The notes under the pieces were generated by a model. It searched no databases. It saw only the letters and a program-made list of their open reading frames with translations, and was not told where the DNA came from. Made by a program: the position numbers and the translations under genes. A stretch of 21,112 bases of DNA from Chara braunii (lineage: Eukaryota > Streptophyta > Charophyceae > Charales > Characeae), in contig BFEA01000443.1 in the NCBI GenBank assembly GCA_003427395.1, positions 1,004,143 to 1,025,254 on the forward strand. The letters run 5' to 3'. Below, one piece after another: positions 1 through 8,775 of the stretch. The stretch's first letter is position 1. Every line of letters starts with the position of its first letter.

Positions 1-1276
1 ACCTTCGCGACTCTTTTTGTATACTCGGGTTGTGCCCCGGCTACGGACCAGTCAAGTAGGCGTCCACCTTAGCAAAAGGTTGGGAGTGCACCATAGGGCT
101 TTCCATTGGTCCACGCAGGCTCGACGCCTTGCTGTACAGCAGAGCACTACCGGCCTGAGGCCGTGGTAGTCGCCAGGCTCGCCCTGGGACGTGGAGTCAG
201 AGGAAGTGGTGTTGTCTTTTCTGCTGCGCACCAGGGGCCACTTAGTCCCGTTATGGGTCAGGTGCAAGCTGCTGCCACTGACAAACAGAAGGGCAAAGTG
301 AGGAAAGGAAGAAAAGAAGGGGAGAAAAAGGTGAAAAGAAAATCAAGCGTTAGATCTGAACCCACACATCAGTCCGAGAAAAACCGGTGGCTTCAGACTA
401 CTGCGATGTTATAATTCCCATACTTTTCTTGATTTTATTATTATTATTATTATTACTATCTTTTTTTTTAGTTACTAAGTTTCCTTCAGGCCTTTTAGGC
501 CTGTCACTTCACAGGAAGGCCAACGGTTCGAATTTCGAGCGTGGTTGTGGTCTGTGGCCTAGACTGGCCCGACCTTTCACTTAGCGCCAATGGCTGAAAA
601 GTTCGATCAAGCGTGGTACGGGGACCCCAAAAGAGGGGCAACCCGCGGCCGCATTGGTAGGAGGCTTATCACCCCCCAAGTGGAGAGTCATAAGCCCCCT
701 CCTTGCCATCGGACACAGGTACCCGGTGGCTATAATCCGACGTTTCCTTTTTAGATCGGAAGGGTTGCCGGTCAGTGTCCCATTATGGGACCCCTGCATC
801 GGTGGCGGTCACTTCGCGAGGAACGTCGGCGCTATGACCGTTGATGTCCTACCTCCCGATTTTCCTTTCTTTATTTTGTTTTCTTTCACTAATTTGTGAG
901 TTATAAAATTAATGGAAAATGAAATTCTGGAGTTTTATTTGCAGTTCCCCCTATTCAGAGCACAGGGATCGCGATAAGTGGCAACCCTATAAAGAGCGAG
1001 GGTGGGTTTGTCATTTAAGTCGCGTCCTACTCTGAGCTCGAGCGATCTCGGTGCGCCGAGTACTAGTGAGTCCGAAGGAGAGAGCGTTGGCTAGTGTGGT
1101 GAGTGCGGGAGATCGTCTGAGTGCCCGCCCTTGTGCTATGAGTTTCTGGGTACGGCTATCCGGGAGCCAGTAGCCTGGTATCGGCCAATGCTTTCGAAAA
1201 GACAGCCATGGTGCGAAGCAGCGGGTTGTATGGCTATAGGCCGAGATGCATCTAGTCCCTCTGGAGATGGGAGCGG
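1..1276. other. Stretch without a supportable gene
   Basis: Short open frames occur on both strands but none has a recognisable domain, and they overlap each other antisense. The stretch contains an (ATT)n run near 435-457, a short T run at about 461-470, a small dyad in the 485-515 area and a mixed-composition GC-richer block at 540-830. I see nothing that decides a gene here. Confidence 0.5.
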
Positions 1277-1678
1277 ATGTCGGGAGATGGGCCTACAGTA
1301 ACAGCCGTGCTGGACTACAGCTACGGCAGGCAGGAGGCGAAGCTGAGGATAAACGTAGAGGGAGGAAAAGAGGAGGAGATGAGGGCGGACCCAGACCTGC
1401 AAATGGCAATTACGGAGGCAAAGGACCGCGCCGAGAGACGATGCAGACGAGACGGGGTCACAGACGAGATCAAGGTGAAGATCACTTACCTGGAGGAGGA
1501 GACATCTACGAACACTGCTGAATGTGAGCAACAGCATCTCGACCGCGACACAGAAGCGGAGAGCGACGCTAGCGACCTAGGGTCCGCGACCCAGTCCTGG
1601 CACGGACTGGACCAGTGGCGGCGGGACCATTCGCCCGCTGAGCTTGTGGAGGACGAGCTCGAGGTCAGCTCACGATAG
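1277..1678 (+). CDS. Uncertain hydrophilic ORF (133 aa)
   Basis: An ATG-initiated open frame encodes 133 very charged residues. It is rich in Glu, Asp, Arg and Lys, has no membrane segment, and has a predicted helical middle part around residues 40-70. I do not recognise the product. The minus strand is also open across 1486-1809 and carries a good 5' splice site at 1489/1490, so the coding strand is not settled. GC-rich, purine-biased DNA can stay open by chance. No paralogue is seen in the window. Treat it as a hypothetical ORF only. Confidence 0.2.
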   Translation: MSGDGPTVTAVLDYSYGRQEAKLRINVEGGKEEEMRADPDLQMAITEAKDRAERRCRRDGVTDEIKVKITYLEEETSTNTAECEQQHLDRDTEAESDASDLGSATQSWHGLDQWRRDHSPAELVEDELEVSSR

Positions 1679-1850
1679 AGAAGGCCTTGAGGCCAACTCG
1701 ACTCAGCGAAGGGACTGAGGCCGCGCGGCGGTTGGAGAGGACCAGATCTACTAGGAGAAGGGACGCGAGCGATCAAAACAGAAGAGGAGGAGAATGAGAG
1801 AGAACACAAAAAAAAAAGTTAGACAAGGGAATAAGGTTGATGTCACCTAC

Positions 1851-1955
1851 CTGACGAGGGCAGTGTGTCGGGGATCCTGGGACGGAGTGGATGCATGAGG
1901 ACGTGTGGTGGTACACGGAGCCACTAGAGTTGATGTCGGCCACTGTTGCAGGAAT
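1851..1955 (-). other. Exon-like cassette D with matching splice signals
   Basis: On the minus strand a pyrimidine-rich stretch ends in a CAG-type acceptor just above 1955. It is followed by 105 bp (exactly 35 codons, open) and then a CAG|GTAGGT donor at 1850/1851. The translated segment contains ATVADINSSG. This matches ATVDISG in the cassette at 19628-19723, and the two also agree at nucleotide level over about 60 bp. The intron side of the donor is a long pyrimidine-rich tract (purine-rich on plus), as at the other cassettes. It could be a real exon of a gene with long introns, or a decayed copy of a spliced repeat. The protein family is not recognised. Confidence 0.4.
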
Positions 1956-3200
1956 CTGGTCACGAGAAAAGACAGTCGCCAGTCTGTGACTAGCTCGGAG
2001 CACTGACGAGACGAGGGGTCTTAGCAAATTCATCAAACATACGGGCCGGCCTCCCACCTGGGTGGGAGGTCCCACGGTGCACGCACTGGCCAGTTAGTAA
2101 GTGATCAGCAACACACCATGCTATTCCCCGCGGTAGCAGAGAACATCGTATACTTTGCAATCTTGAGCCCATCTTGGTCACGGCTGCGGTGGGTGTGAGA
2201 GGTGTTGTGTGAGGGCAATGATGGTCTGCAAGAGGGCAGGAGAGGAGAACTTTCAGAGAGAGAGGGGGCGGTGATCCATAGTCAATCAGGGTTTGGGGAT
2301 GAGCCAACACTCTTTTGCTGTGCACGAGGGGTAGTGATAGGGGAGGAAAAGCGATTGCACTGTCCCGCTCGACGGTGTACAGAGACGGGTTAACCCTTTG
2401 TTCTTTAATACCAACTAGCCGCATTCGAGCAGACTTAGCGGATTGTTGAGGGGGATTGTGAGGGGGGGTGAAACCCTCTGTTGTCGTTTATGCAACGACA
2501 CCCTTAGCTTGAGTCTGTTGCAAGTCGCTCCTCACCGTCCTGAAGGGGCGTTGCTTGCCGTGAGCCTACGTGGTTGACGTCACTCACTGCGGGAGAAAAG
2601 AGAGAGTAAAGGCGATGTAAGAGAGAGAGAGGGCGGGGAGTAACAGAGAGAAAGAGAGGTCGGCAAGACGCGAGTTCGTTGCAAAGGTTGACATTACCCG
2701 CGTGGATCCAAGGTGACAGTGTCGAATGCAGCGAGAACTACGCGTTGTCTGTTCGCATCAAGAACGAACAAGTAAGATTGAACTTGGCAGGAGCACGCGT
2801 AGGTAAATACCAGTACATGCATGCATTTGAGGATGAGACACAAGTAAGATGAGCGAAAGTGTGAGGTACGGACGATGCTCGAGAACTGAGCATGCCTCTC
2901 GGAGTACGCACGTAATCATTACAAGGAAAGAGGGGAGGGATGATGCTCAACGGTCGACTCGCGTACTACCGTCTGAGGAAAAGGGGCGCGGTTGTAGTCG
3001 TCGCCTCGACAAAGAGAATGGACAAAGAGACTTTGTAACCATAAAGAGAGAGAGAGAAAGTGAGTCTCGTGAGAAGCGTGTGGAAGGCTGTGTTAGCAGT
3101 CTGGGATCGGATCACAATAGTAGCCCAGGGTGGGGTGAGAATGGTATAATAATTAGTGGGTAAGTTCTTGGTAACGACAATATTGGTTTCGTTCTGACTT
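1956..3200. other. Stretch without a supportable gene; purine-rich simple tracts
   Basis: GA-rich low-complexity DNA occurs at about 2600-2665 and 3045-3065. A palindrome lies at 2050-2069 and a 7-bp stem-loop at 2482-2500. Short open frames exist on both strands, but none has a domain or a homologous copy elsewhere in the window. Confidence 0.45.
2050..2069. repeat. Near-perfect palindrome (9-bp arms, 2-nt centre)
   Basis: The arms CCTCCCACC and GGTGGGAGG flank a TG centre, so this 20-bp stretch is almost fully self-complementary. It could extrude a cruciform or bind a dimeric factor. No second copy was noticed in the window and no function is assigned. Confidence 0.7.
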
Positions 3201-3202
3201 AC

Positions 3203-3342
3203 CTCGGGTACCAAGTTCCCTGAATGACGCGTAGCGGACATGCAACCTTTCCACCTCCATAAGGGCTATACGCAAGAAGAGCCTCGCGCTAGTCACACTT
3301 CCTGTCAATTGTACGGAAAACTTGGGGTCATTTACGCCATGT
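3203..3342 (-). other. Possible exon ending in a consensus 5' splice site
   Basis: On the minus strand a frame is open from an in-frame TAA near 3343 down to a GAG|GTAAGT donor at 3202/3203. The last part reads MEVERLHVRYASFRELGTR and is amphipathic and protein-like. A following pyrimidine-rich tract on the intron side resembles the other minus-strand donors. The acceptor is uncertain; a CAG-like site exists near the middle of the segment. An overlapping plus-strand open frame (3240-3536) is equally unproven. Confidence 0.25.
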
Positions 3343-3539
3343 TACTATCACTTCTCCCCCTCCGCTCGTGCTGGTCCATCGTGGACACCCCCCTTGAACC
3401 ATCTGTGGTTCGACGGAGTGAGGATTGTCAAGAGAGATGGGCTGAGTCTTCAGACGCTACCAGTACTGCGGACAATCGTTTTTTGAAACGTATATGCCAG
3501 GTGGCTAGTATTAGTCTGGCGGTAGTCGAAATGTAACAG

Positions 3540-5820
3540 GGTGTGGCAGAGTGACACGAAGCGGGGGAAGGAAGAAGGAGAGACTGGTTTAATGAGATAA
3601 TAATGGATGGATAACGGTCGAGACAGACAAGATTACGATCACTGAACGCTAAGTTTTCTTCTCCAAAATCTCCTCTTCCCATCAAGCATTCCCTGTTCAA
3701 TGGGAAAAAGGGTAAATGTAAAGAGAAAAAATGCTTACCTTTTGATTAAGTTTTTGCTTGATGGAGAAACAGTTCATAAAACATAAAATGAACACGTAGT
3801 TTCAGTTAAATAGAATGGGAGGCACGTTGAAAGTCGTATGGGTAAAGCGTCTTTCCATGCTCGCCGCCTTTACCCTTGCGTTGAGATTTGAGAAATGACA
3901 AACGCTGCTTTCGACAACTGTTCAAGCCTCGTTGATTAATTTTGCTCATTTGGTTTGTAGTGGGGTAAGGTGGGACAGAAGCGAAAGGAAACGCCAATTT
4001 AAGGGAGTGAACGGACTCCATGAAAAACTTTGTGCGACAGTTGAAGGAGTGACGTAAATAAGGAAAGTGAGATCCTGATTAGGGACTAGGCCTGCATTAA
4101 AACTCGTTTTCATCACTCTATCATCCTTTGTGGTTTGTTTAGTGCAGAGAATTTGCACCAAGTGCAGGAACTGAGTAAAAGAATGTTAGTATCAGATGGT
4201 GTGAAACCCTGGGGTGAGGTTTATACCGATCTCAACAGCTGTAATTCGAACATTAAAGGGGGTCTGACTCAAAATGTAACCACTTGTATAAAATCAGGTT
4301 GATCCTAAAACCTTACGAGACTTACCATTCCGTCCACTTATTTATTTATTGTGAATTATTATCAAGATCTGCATGGATTGCATAACTGAACCTCTAATCG
4401 CGCTCAACACGGTACACGGTGATGCTCACGCCACTCGCAAGTGGGAACCACCCATGCCATGCTTAAATTCATGGGGCCTTTTCGATCGGGACTCACCGCT
4501 GGAGACAACCTGTGCATTACGTGAACAGGGTCTGTGTCGAGAGGCTAAGCTTGTACCGTGTGCGTGTTTAGAAACGAGGCTGGTGTCACGACCGCAAACA
4601 GGAAGTGGCCAGTAAGGACCTACTGCATGACAACGCATCCGGGAACGTGCGAAGTCATTGTTCGGTGCCCCTAGCAAATGAACGTCGATCACACTCCCTG
4701 TTGAGTATCAGATGAATGAAACAAAAAAAGATAGGCCCCTGTTAAGATAATTGAAACCACCTATTGTTATTAGGTGATGGGCACTCGATTGACCCTCAGT
4801 TGGGGTTTTCGGGGTGGACTGGGCGGTCTAGCTCGGAGTGAATGTCGGCATGAGTAAGCCTTGAGTAGTACACGACAAGAGTTCCCGTCACGTCTCCCCA
4901 TCCTCTCTGGTGACTGACGAGAGGCGAGCTGGGTTAAAACCTCTGGGGAAAAAGGGGGGGGGATTCTTAGTTGTGCGCCGTCAACAGAGAATTTAGGTGA
5001 GTGTGCCTATACCTCTCTGGCCAACTCGTCTCCTAGGTGGCCACAGTGGGACTCTACGAGCAGTAGGGATGGCAAAAGGGGGAAAACACAGTCAAATGCA
5101 CCACCAGTGATCAACGATCAGATAGCTCAACAATCGTCAACATACTTTTCGGAACAGTCGGACAAGCTAAACAAAAACATTTAGGGGCTGGCCAGAAGAT
5201 CACTCTTTATTTGAGCACAATTTCAGTTCGCTTCCTGACTCGTGAAGTTGCCTCGACTAAGCTCAATCAGACTTTATTTGAAAGTGTTTTCTTGGTAATG
5301 GTGCATTGGTGCGATGGGGTTTTGCAGAACGATGGTGAGAGGGAATACACTAATGATCTCCTGTGCATTTCATTGGGACAAAACTGAAGCATGGGAAAAT
5401 CTCGCCATCATAGATGCTCGACGTTGGGTTAAAGTCATGAGGGAACGGGCACTAGAGTAAGTGAAAGAACAAAAGTTTATTGAGTATACTATTTACTTTC
5501 ATGAGTTGACCAGTAAATTGCACAGTACCTTTTCATCTATTGAGACAGTCGGACGAGAAAGAAGAACTGTTAGTGATTAGCAGTGAGGGTGAGAACAGAG
5601 AAGAGATAAAGTTGTCGGGGGTGCCACGTGTGACAGAAAAGAGGGGAACCGACTAAGCAGGGACGTGTGGCAGCTTTCGGGAACCGGGCATCATCCAGTC
5701 AAACATTCAATTAGTCTGCAGACACCATCTAATCAGGCATTCATGTAATATTCAAGCATCAATCAATCAAGTTTTCGGTCAGTACCTCCGCCACATTTGT
5801 GTCAGTACCCAATCAATACT
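3540..5820. other. Long stretch without a supportable gene
   Basis: About 2.3 kb with no open frame longer than about 90 codons and none with a recognisable domain. The frames at 4373-4615 (plus) and 4426-4692 (minus) overlap antisense and look like chance openings. A minus-strand donor-like site lies at 3738/3739. I see no RNA gene. Confidence 0.5.
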
Positions 5821-6000
5821 TAATCAACACTTGGTTGTCGTAGCTACTTGGAGCCCCCGATCAGAGCTAGTCAATGTTCAGCTGCATGATTCAATTGAGG
5901 GGTTGAATCAAGGTCAGTCACTTTTATCTACATTCGTGATCAGAATTAGTCAGGCAGTACTCTTGCCAGAAGACACAGACCAATCAACACACCTACTTCA
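5697..6000 (+). promoter_or_regulatory. AATCAA/CAATCA-rich leader upstream of P1
   Basis: The 300 bp before the P1 start codon hold repeated AATCAA/CAATCA words. These include a triple run at about 5758-5770, then copies near 5811, 5822 and 5981, plus two GTCAGTACC copies near 5777 and 5801. This density is not seen elsewhere in the window. It could be a 5' UTR or promoter with reiterated elements, or simply a decayed tandem repeat. No TATA box is clear. Confidence 0.2.
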
Positions 6001-6004
6001 GCCC

Positions 6005-6556
6005 ATGAGTACAGTACAGTCATCTTCAGTCCCGGAGACTGTTCTTGCCCGTCTCAACAGTATTGCGTCTAGAGACGCTTTCCAGTACCAGTACGTCAGT
6101 GCGGTGGGTTTCAAACGGGAGGATCTGTCAATCTTCGTTGTTCTTACCGTCTTTGCAGAACGAACCATTCATGACTTGAGGATATACCTAAAGAAAGACA
6201 ACGAAATTTATGAGCACTTTGATTAAGTTTGGATCCTGACTTCAAGATACCTCGAAGAAAGAGGGAGAGAGTTTGGCGAGAGTGGTGCCAAGATAATTCA
6301 TAGTTTTGGACCCAAGCTCTGCACCGACTACCCAAGGTCACATGTCCCTTCTCTTCGCATAGACGGTTCCTTCTGGAGTGACCTGGTCGACCTAGCGAAG
6401 AGGTACATCTCACCAGTACAGATTGACTATGGGGCAGTGACAGAACCTTCAGAGTTTCAACATCTCATACAACGGATTTTCTCTCGGCTCTATCTTCCTA
6501 CCCTATGGGAGGAGTTTTGTGCAATGGTTGACTTTCGGGTCATGAGTCTTGGATGA
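6005..6556 (+). pseudogene. P-family protein copy P1, interrupted by one in-frame TAA
   Basis: The ATG at 6005 starts a 73-codon frame ending at TAA 6224-6226. The same frame then stays open for another 109 codons to TGA 6554-6556. Residues 16-30 (R-L-N-S-I-x-S-R-D then Q-Y-Q-Y), 43-50 (hydrophobic strand) and 56-62 (HDLRIYL) align with P2, P3 and P4. Beyond the stop, RYLEERGREF aligns with the charged helix of P3 and P4. A PSLRIDGSFW segment then aligns with the C-terminal Trp motif of P2 and P3. Tyr28 to Trp124 is 96 residues, against 97 and 98 in P2 and P3, so the stop lies inside a once-continuous domain. An AATAAA lies at 6657-6662. The product is unrecognised. Alternatives are stop readthrough, a small unseen intron, or a sequencing error. 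Confidence 0.6.
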
Positions 6557-7374
6557 AAATGCTCAGAACTAGTAGGCTTCAGGTGGCTCTACATCGAGAG
6601 ACCACAACCTCAAAGGGTACGGAGACTTGGCCGGAAGCACAAGAGACATGCAGCAAAATAAAAAATTGAGTGTAAGATTCAGAAGATGAGTGAGAACTCT
6701 TGACTAGTGCTGGTTGTGCTCTATACATGTGTACTTTCTGAGACTATTATGAGTTTTCATTCTTCCCTTATTTGCCCTTGCAATTGCTCGAGTCAGTCAG
6801 TCCTGTATTTTCGGTATTGCTTTGCTTGATGATGGGAAAGACCCCCTTTCACGACAGGCGGTGGTCCCTTACGTTCACTAATAATTCTGTCACAGTTCTC
6901 AAACTTAGTAAATTGGCAAACTGATGCATGCATGACATATCAGCATTTTTTTATTATTATTTGCATGATTCTTTGTTGTTCCGAATCAAAATAAAAGATT
7001 CCTAAGACCAGGGACCGGCGAAGACCGTAAATGAAGGGTCTCGCTCGAAGCCGGACGCACACAATAGAAAGGGATTTGCTTTAATTAATTTATTTGATTT
7101 ATTGCAAAGTCGACCAAATCCTGCGTGATAGCATGTCGGGTTTTTGGTTGTCTGAAGAGGCCTCACTGGAAAAAGTGCGACAAAAATGGCGGCGTTGCCG
7201 GGGACATGAAAAATTTTCGTGTTCGGAACGAGCCTGGGTTAGCAAACAACTTTGAGTTTTGATTAGGCCTTGAGAACTGTTGTTATTTTTCGAAAATTTC
7301 AGACTGACTTTATTATTTCGATTGAGATGTTATTCTCTTAAAAATCTCAGTTGCTAACTGAGTCTCATCTCTTC
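6557..7374. other. Intergenic stretch between P1 and P2
   Basis: A polyadenylation-like AATAAA lies at 6657-6662, about 100 bp after the P1 frame, and an ATAAAA word lies near 6993. The rest is AT-rich with no open frame above 60 codons and no P-family similarity that I could see. It probably holds the P1 3' region and the P2 5' region. Confidence 0.4.
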
Positions 7375-7905
7375 ATGTGTGAGGTACCAAACAAGACTGG
7401 AGGAGAAGACATATATAATTATTGGAGAAGGTCGAGCTTAATCTCAGGTATGCGGTATGAGCCATTGAATACTGAAAGACTGAGAAAGAAGAGAACAAAT
7501 CAGGTCCGGGAGATGTTGGTCGACGATACATTGAAAAGACTCTCTAAACTCACATCCAAGGAGATACCCCCCTACCAGTATGAGGGTTGCTGGGTCTATC
7601 ACTCACATGGTTCAACCATCTGTATAATGTTGACTTGCTTCTTGGAAGGAGATATCTATGATATCCGTCCTTATGTCAAAAAGGTAGGATGCTATAATGG
7701 TGAGAATTTTAAGTTGTTATGGGAAATTATTGTTCAGTTCATCTATGATGAAACAGTGGACCTAATCAAGCGAATGAAGAAAGTGGAATGGGGTCTGATG
7801 CCAGTAACATATGAGAATGTTCTGATTCCTCCTATCCCTGAAAACTACTGTGATGGGACTAATTGGCTACCAATTATCAGCATGGTACTAAAATGGGAGA
7901 GATAA
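7375..7905 (+). CDS. P-family protein copy P2 (176 aa, hypothetical)
   Basis: The first in-frame ATG is at 7375 and TAA is at 7903-7905. Residues 1-50 are a basic N-terminal region unique to this copy. Residues 53-69 (LKRLSKLTSKEIPPYQY) match the start of the shared domain. Residues 80-102 form a hydrophobic strand followed by DIYDIRPYV. A helix follows at about 110-136, and the C-terminus has a Pro-rich turn then DGTNW at 160-164 and a closing amphipathic helix ending KWER. The order and spacing match P1 and P3 with only modest identity, which suggests an old duplication. No catalytic motif, membrane segment or signal peptide is seen, and a compact alpha/beta fold is the likely form. P3 follows in the same frame after a single stop. 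I do not recognise the family. Confidence 0.55.
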   Translation: MCEVPNKTGGEDIYNYWRRSSLISGMRYEPLNTERLRKKRTNQVREMLVDDTLKRLSKLTSKEIPPYQYEGCWVYHSHGSTICIMLTCFLEGDIYDIRPYVKKVGCYNGENFKLLWEIIVQFIYDETVDLIKRMKKVEWGLMPVTYENVLIPPIPENYCDGTNWLPIISMVLKWER

Positions 7906-7910
7906 TTGGT
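7898..7910 (+). repeat. 13-nt direct repeat, copy 1
   Basis: AGAGATAATTGGT spans the P2 stop codon and recurs identically at 8338-8350, inside the DNW motif codons of P3, 440 bp away. The reading frame differs between the copies. It could be microhomology left by the duplication that placed P3 after P2, or chance. Confidence 0.5.
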
Positions 7911-7914
7911 GGTC

Positions 7915-8403
7915 ATGAGATCTAAAGAGACTTCAGCAGAGGAAATCAAACAGAGAAGGTCGAAATTTGACCGAAGTTCGGGCCCAAGCGAAGAGAAGGT
8001 CAAGTGCCTCCCGAGATCACTGAATGCTCTTAGTAAGAGAGAGGTGTTCCCATATGAGGTTGTCAGATATGAGATGGTCGAGAGTGGATGGGAGCAGGAA
8101 CGATTCTATGTACTGACATTTTATTTCGTAGACCTGGATACGTATGATGTGATAATTTATGTTCCAAAAGAAAGAAGTACTGACGCAGTGTATGGGAGAT
8201 GCTGGGGACTTGCTGAAGAGGTTATATTGAAAGAGAAAGAGAGACTCGAGAGGGAAAATAAATGCTTCATTGGATCTACTCAATTTACTGTCTTTGAGGG
8301 ATTTCCAGCTCCTTCCTTACCTGATATTAATTTGTCAAGAGATAATTGGTCTGCAGTGGTTGAGCTTGCACTCAAAGCGGAAAGAGACAAAAGAACCAAA
8401 TGA
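7915..8403 (+). CDS. P-family protein copy P3 (162 aa, hypothetical)
   Basis: The ATG at 7915 lies three codons after the P2 stop, in the same frame. Residues 1-30 are basic and low in hydrophobic content. The domain starts at about 33 (RSLNALSKREVFPYEVVRY). A strand FYVLTFYFVDLD lies at 64-75 and DVIIYVP at 78-84. A long charged helix with KEKERLEREN follows at 106-115, then PSLPDIN and RDNW at 133-145, and a final helix to 157. P4 is its closest relative in the window: YEVVRY against YEIVRY, and YDVIIYVP against FDVRIYVP. Many of the differing codons are synonymous at the third base, which fits past purifying selection on the protein. Tyr47 to Trp145 is 98 residues. Function is unknown. It could also be the second half of one two-domain gene with P2. 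Confidence 0.6.
   Translation: MRSKETSAEEIKQRRSKFDRSSGPSEEKVKCLPRSLNALSKREVFPYEVVRYEMVESGWEQERFYVLTFYFVDLDTYDVIIYVPKERSTDAVYGRCWGLAEEVILKEKERLERENKCFIGSTQFTVFEGFPAPSLPDINLSRDNWSAVVELALKAERDKRTK
8338..8350 (+). repeat. 13-nt direct repeat, copy 2
   Basis: This is identical to 7898-7910. Here it encodes the R-D-N-W part of the conserved C-terminal motif of P3. Confidence 0.5.
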
Positions 8404-8439
8404 GCCAGCTCTACATACCTCCAAGCGAGAAACCCTGGT

Positions 8440-8775
8440 TTAGACTGGTAAGAGGACATGGGAGGTTGAGTTAGGTACTCCAAGGAAACTTTCTCCTTCG
8501 CGTTCTAACCTTCTCTTCCCATCATGCACGATATTCGATGCTCGTTGCAAGCATGAACCTCTTATATACTCTTCAAATTTATGTCTTGGTACGTAGATCC
8601 TAACATCAAACTCATCAAGATCATTAAAGTAACTGGTAAAAACATACACACTGTCCTGCTCTCGCCCTGGATTCTTTAGTGCCGCATATCTCACAATCTC
8701 ATAGGGAATCACGACTCTCCTCGTTATAGAATTAAGGAAATTTAACAGCTTATCCGTGGTATGTGGGAGAAATTG
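8440..8775 (-). pseudogene. P-family copy P4, truncated at both ends, convergent to P3
   Basis: The minus-strand frame is open from about 8775 to TAA at 8442-8440. It has no ATG at its start; the first usable Val codon is at 8712. Similarity to P3 begins at about 8757 (TDKLLNFLNSITRR, then VVIPYEIVRY) and runs through VYVFTSYFNDLDEFDVRIYVP and RRLEREGESFLGV to about 8485. After that the C-terminal DNW helix found in P1-P3 is absent. The 5' side runs straight into the integrase fragment on the other strand, so the N-terminus is lost there. P4 faces P3 tail to tail with 36 bp between the stops. It is probably a non-functional partial copy, though the internal frame is intact. Confidence 0.6.

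Noticed and set aside
521-540. GGTTCGAAT word resembling a tRNA T-loop
   Set aside because: No cloverleaf with paired acceptor and D arms forms around it. At best it is a tRNA-derived repeat fragment.
1171-1182. TGGTATC word resembling a plant retrotransposon primer-binding site
   Set aside because: Only seven bases match, there is no LTR end before it, and no element body follows.
6144-6413. Minus-strand ORF of 89 codons
   Set aside because: It is antisense to P1, whose plus-strand reading has three paralogues in the window.
8017-8283. Minus-strand ORF of 88 codons
   Set aside because: It is antisense to P3 and has no homologue.
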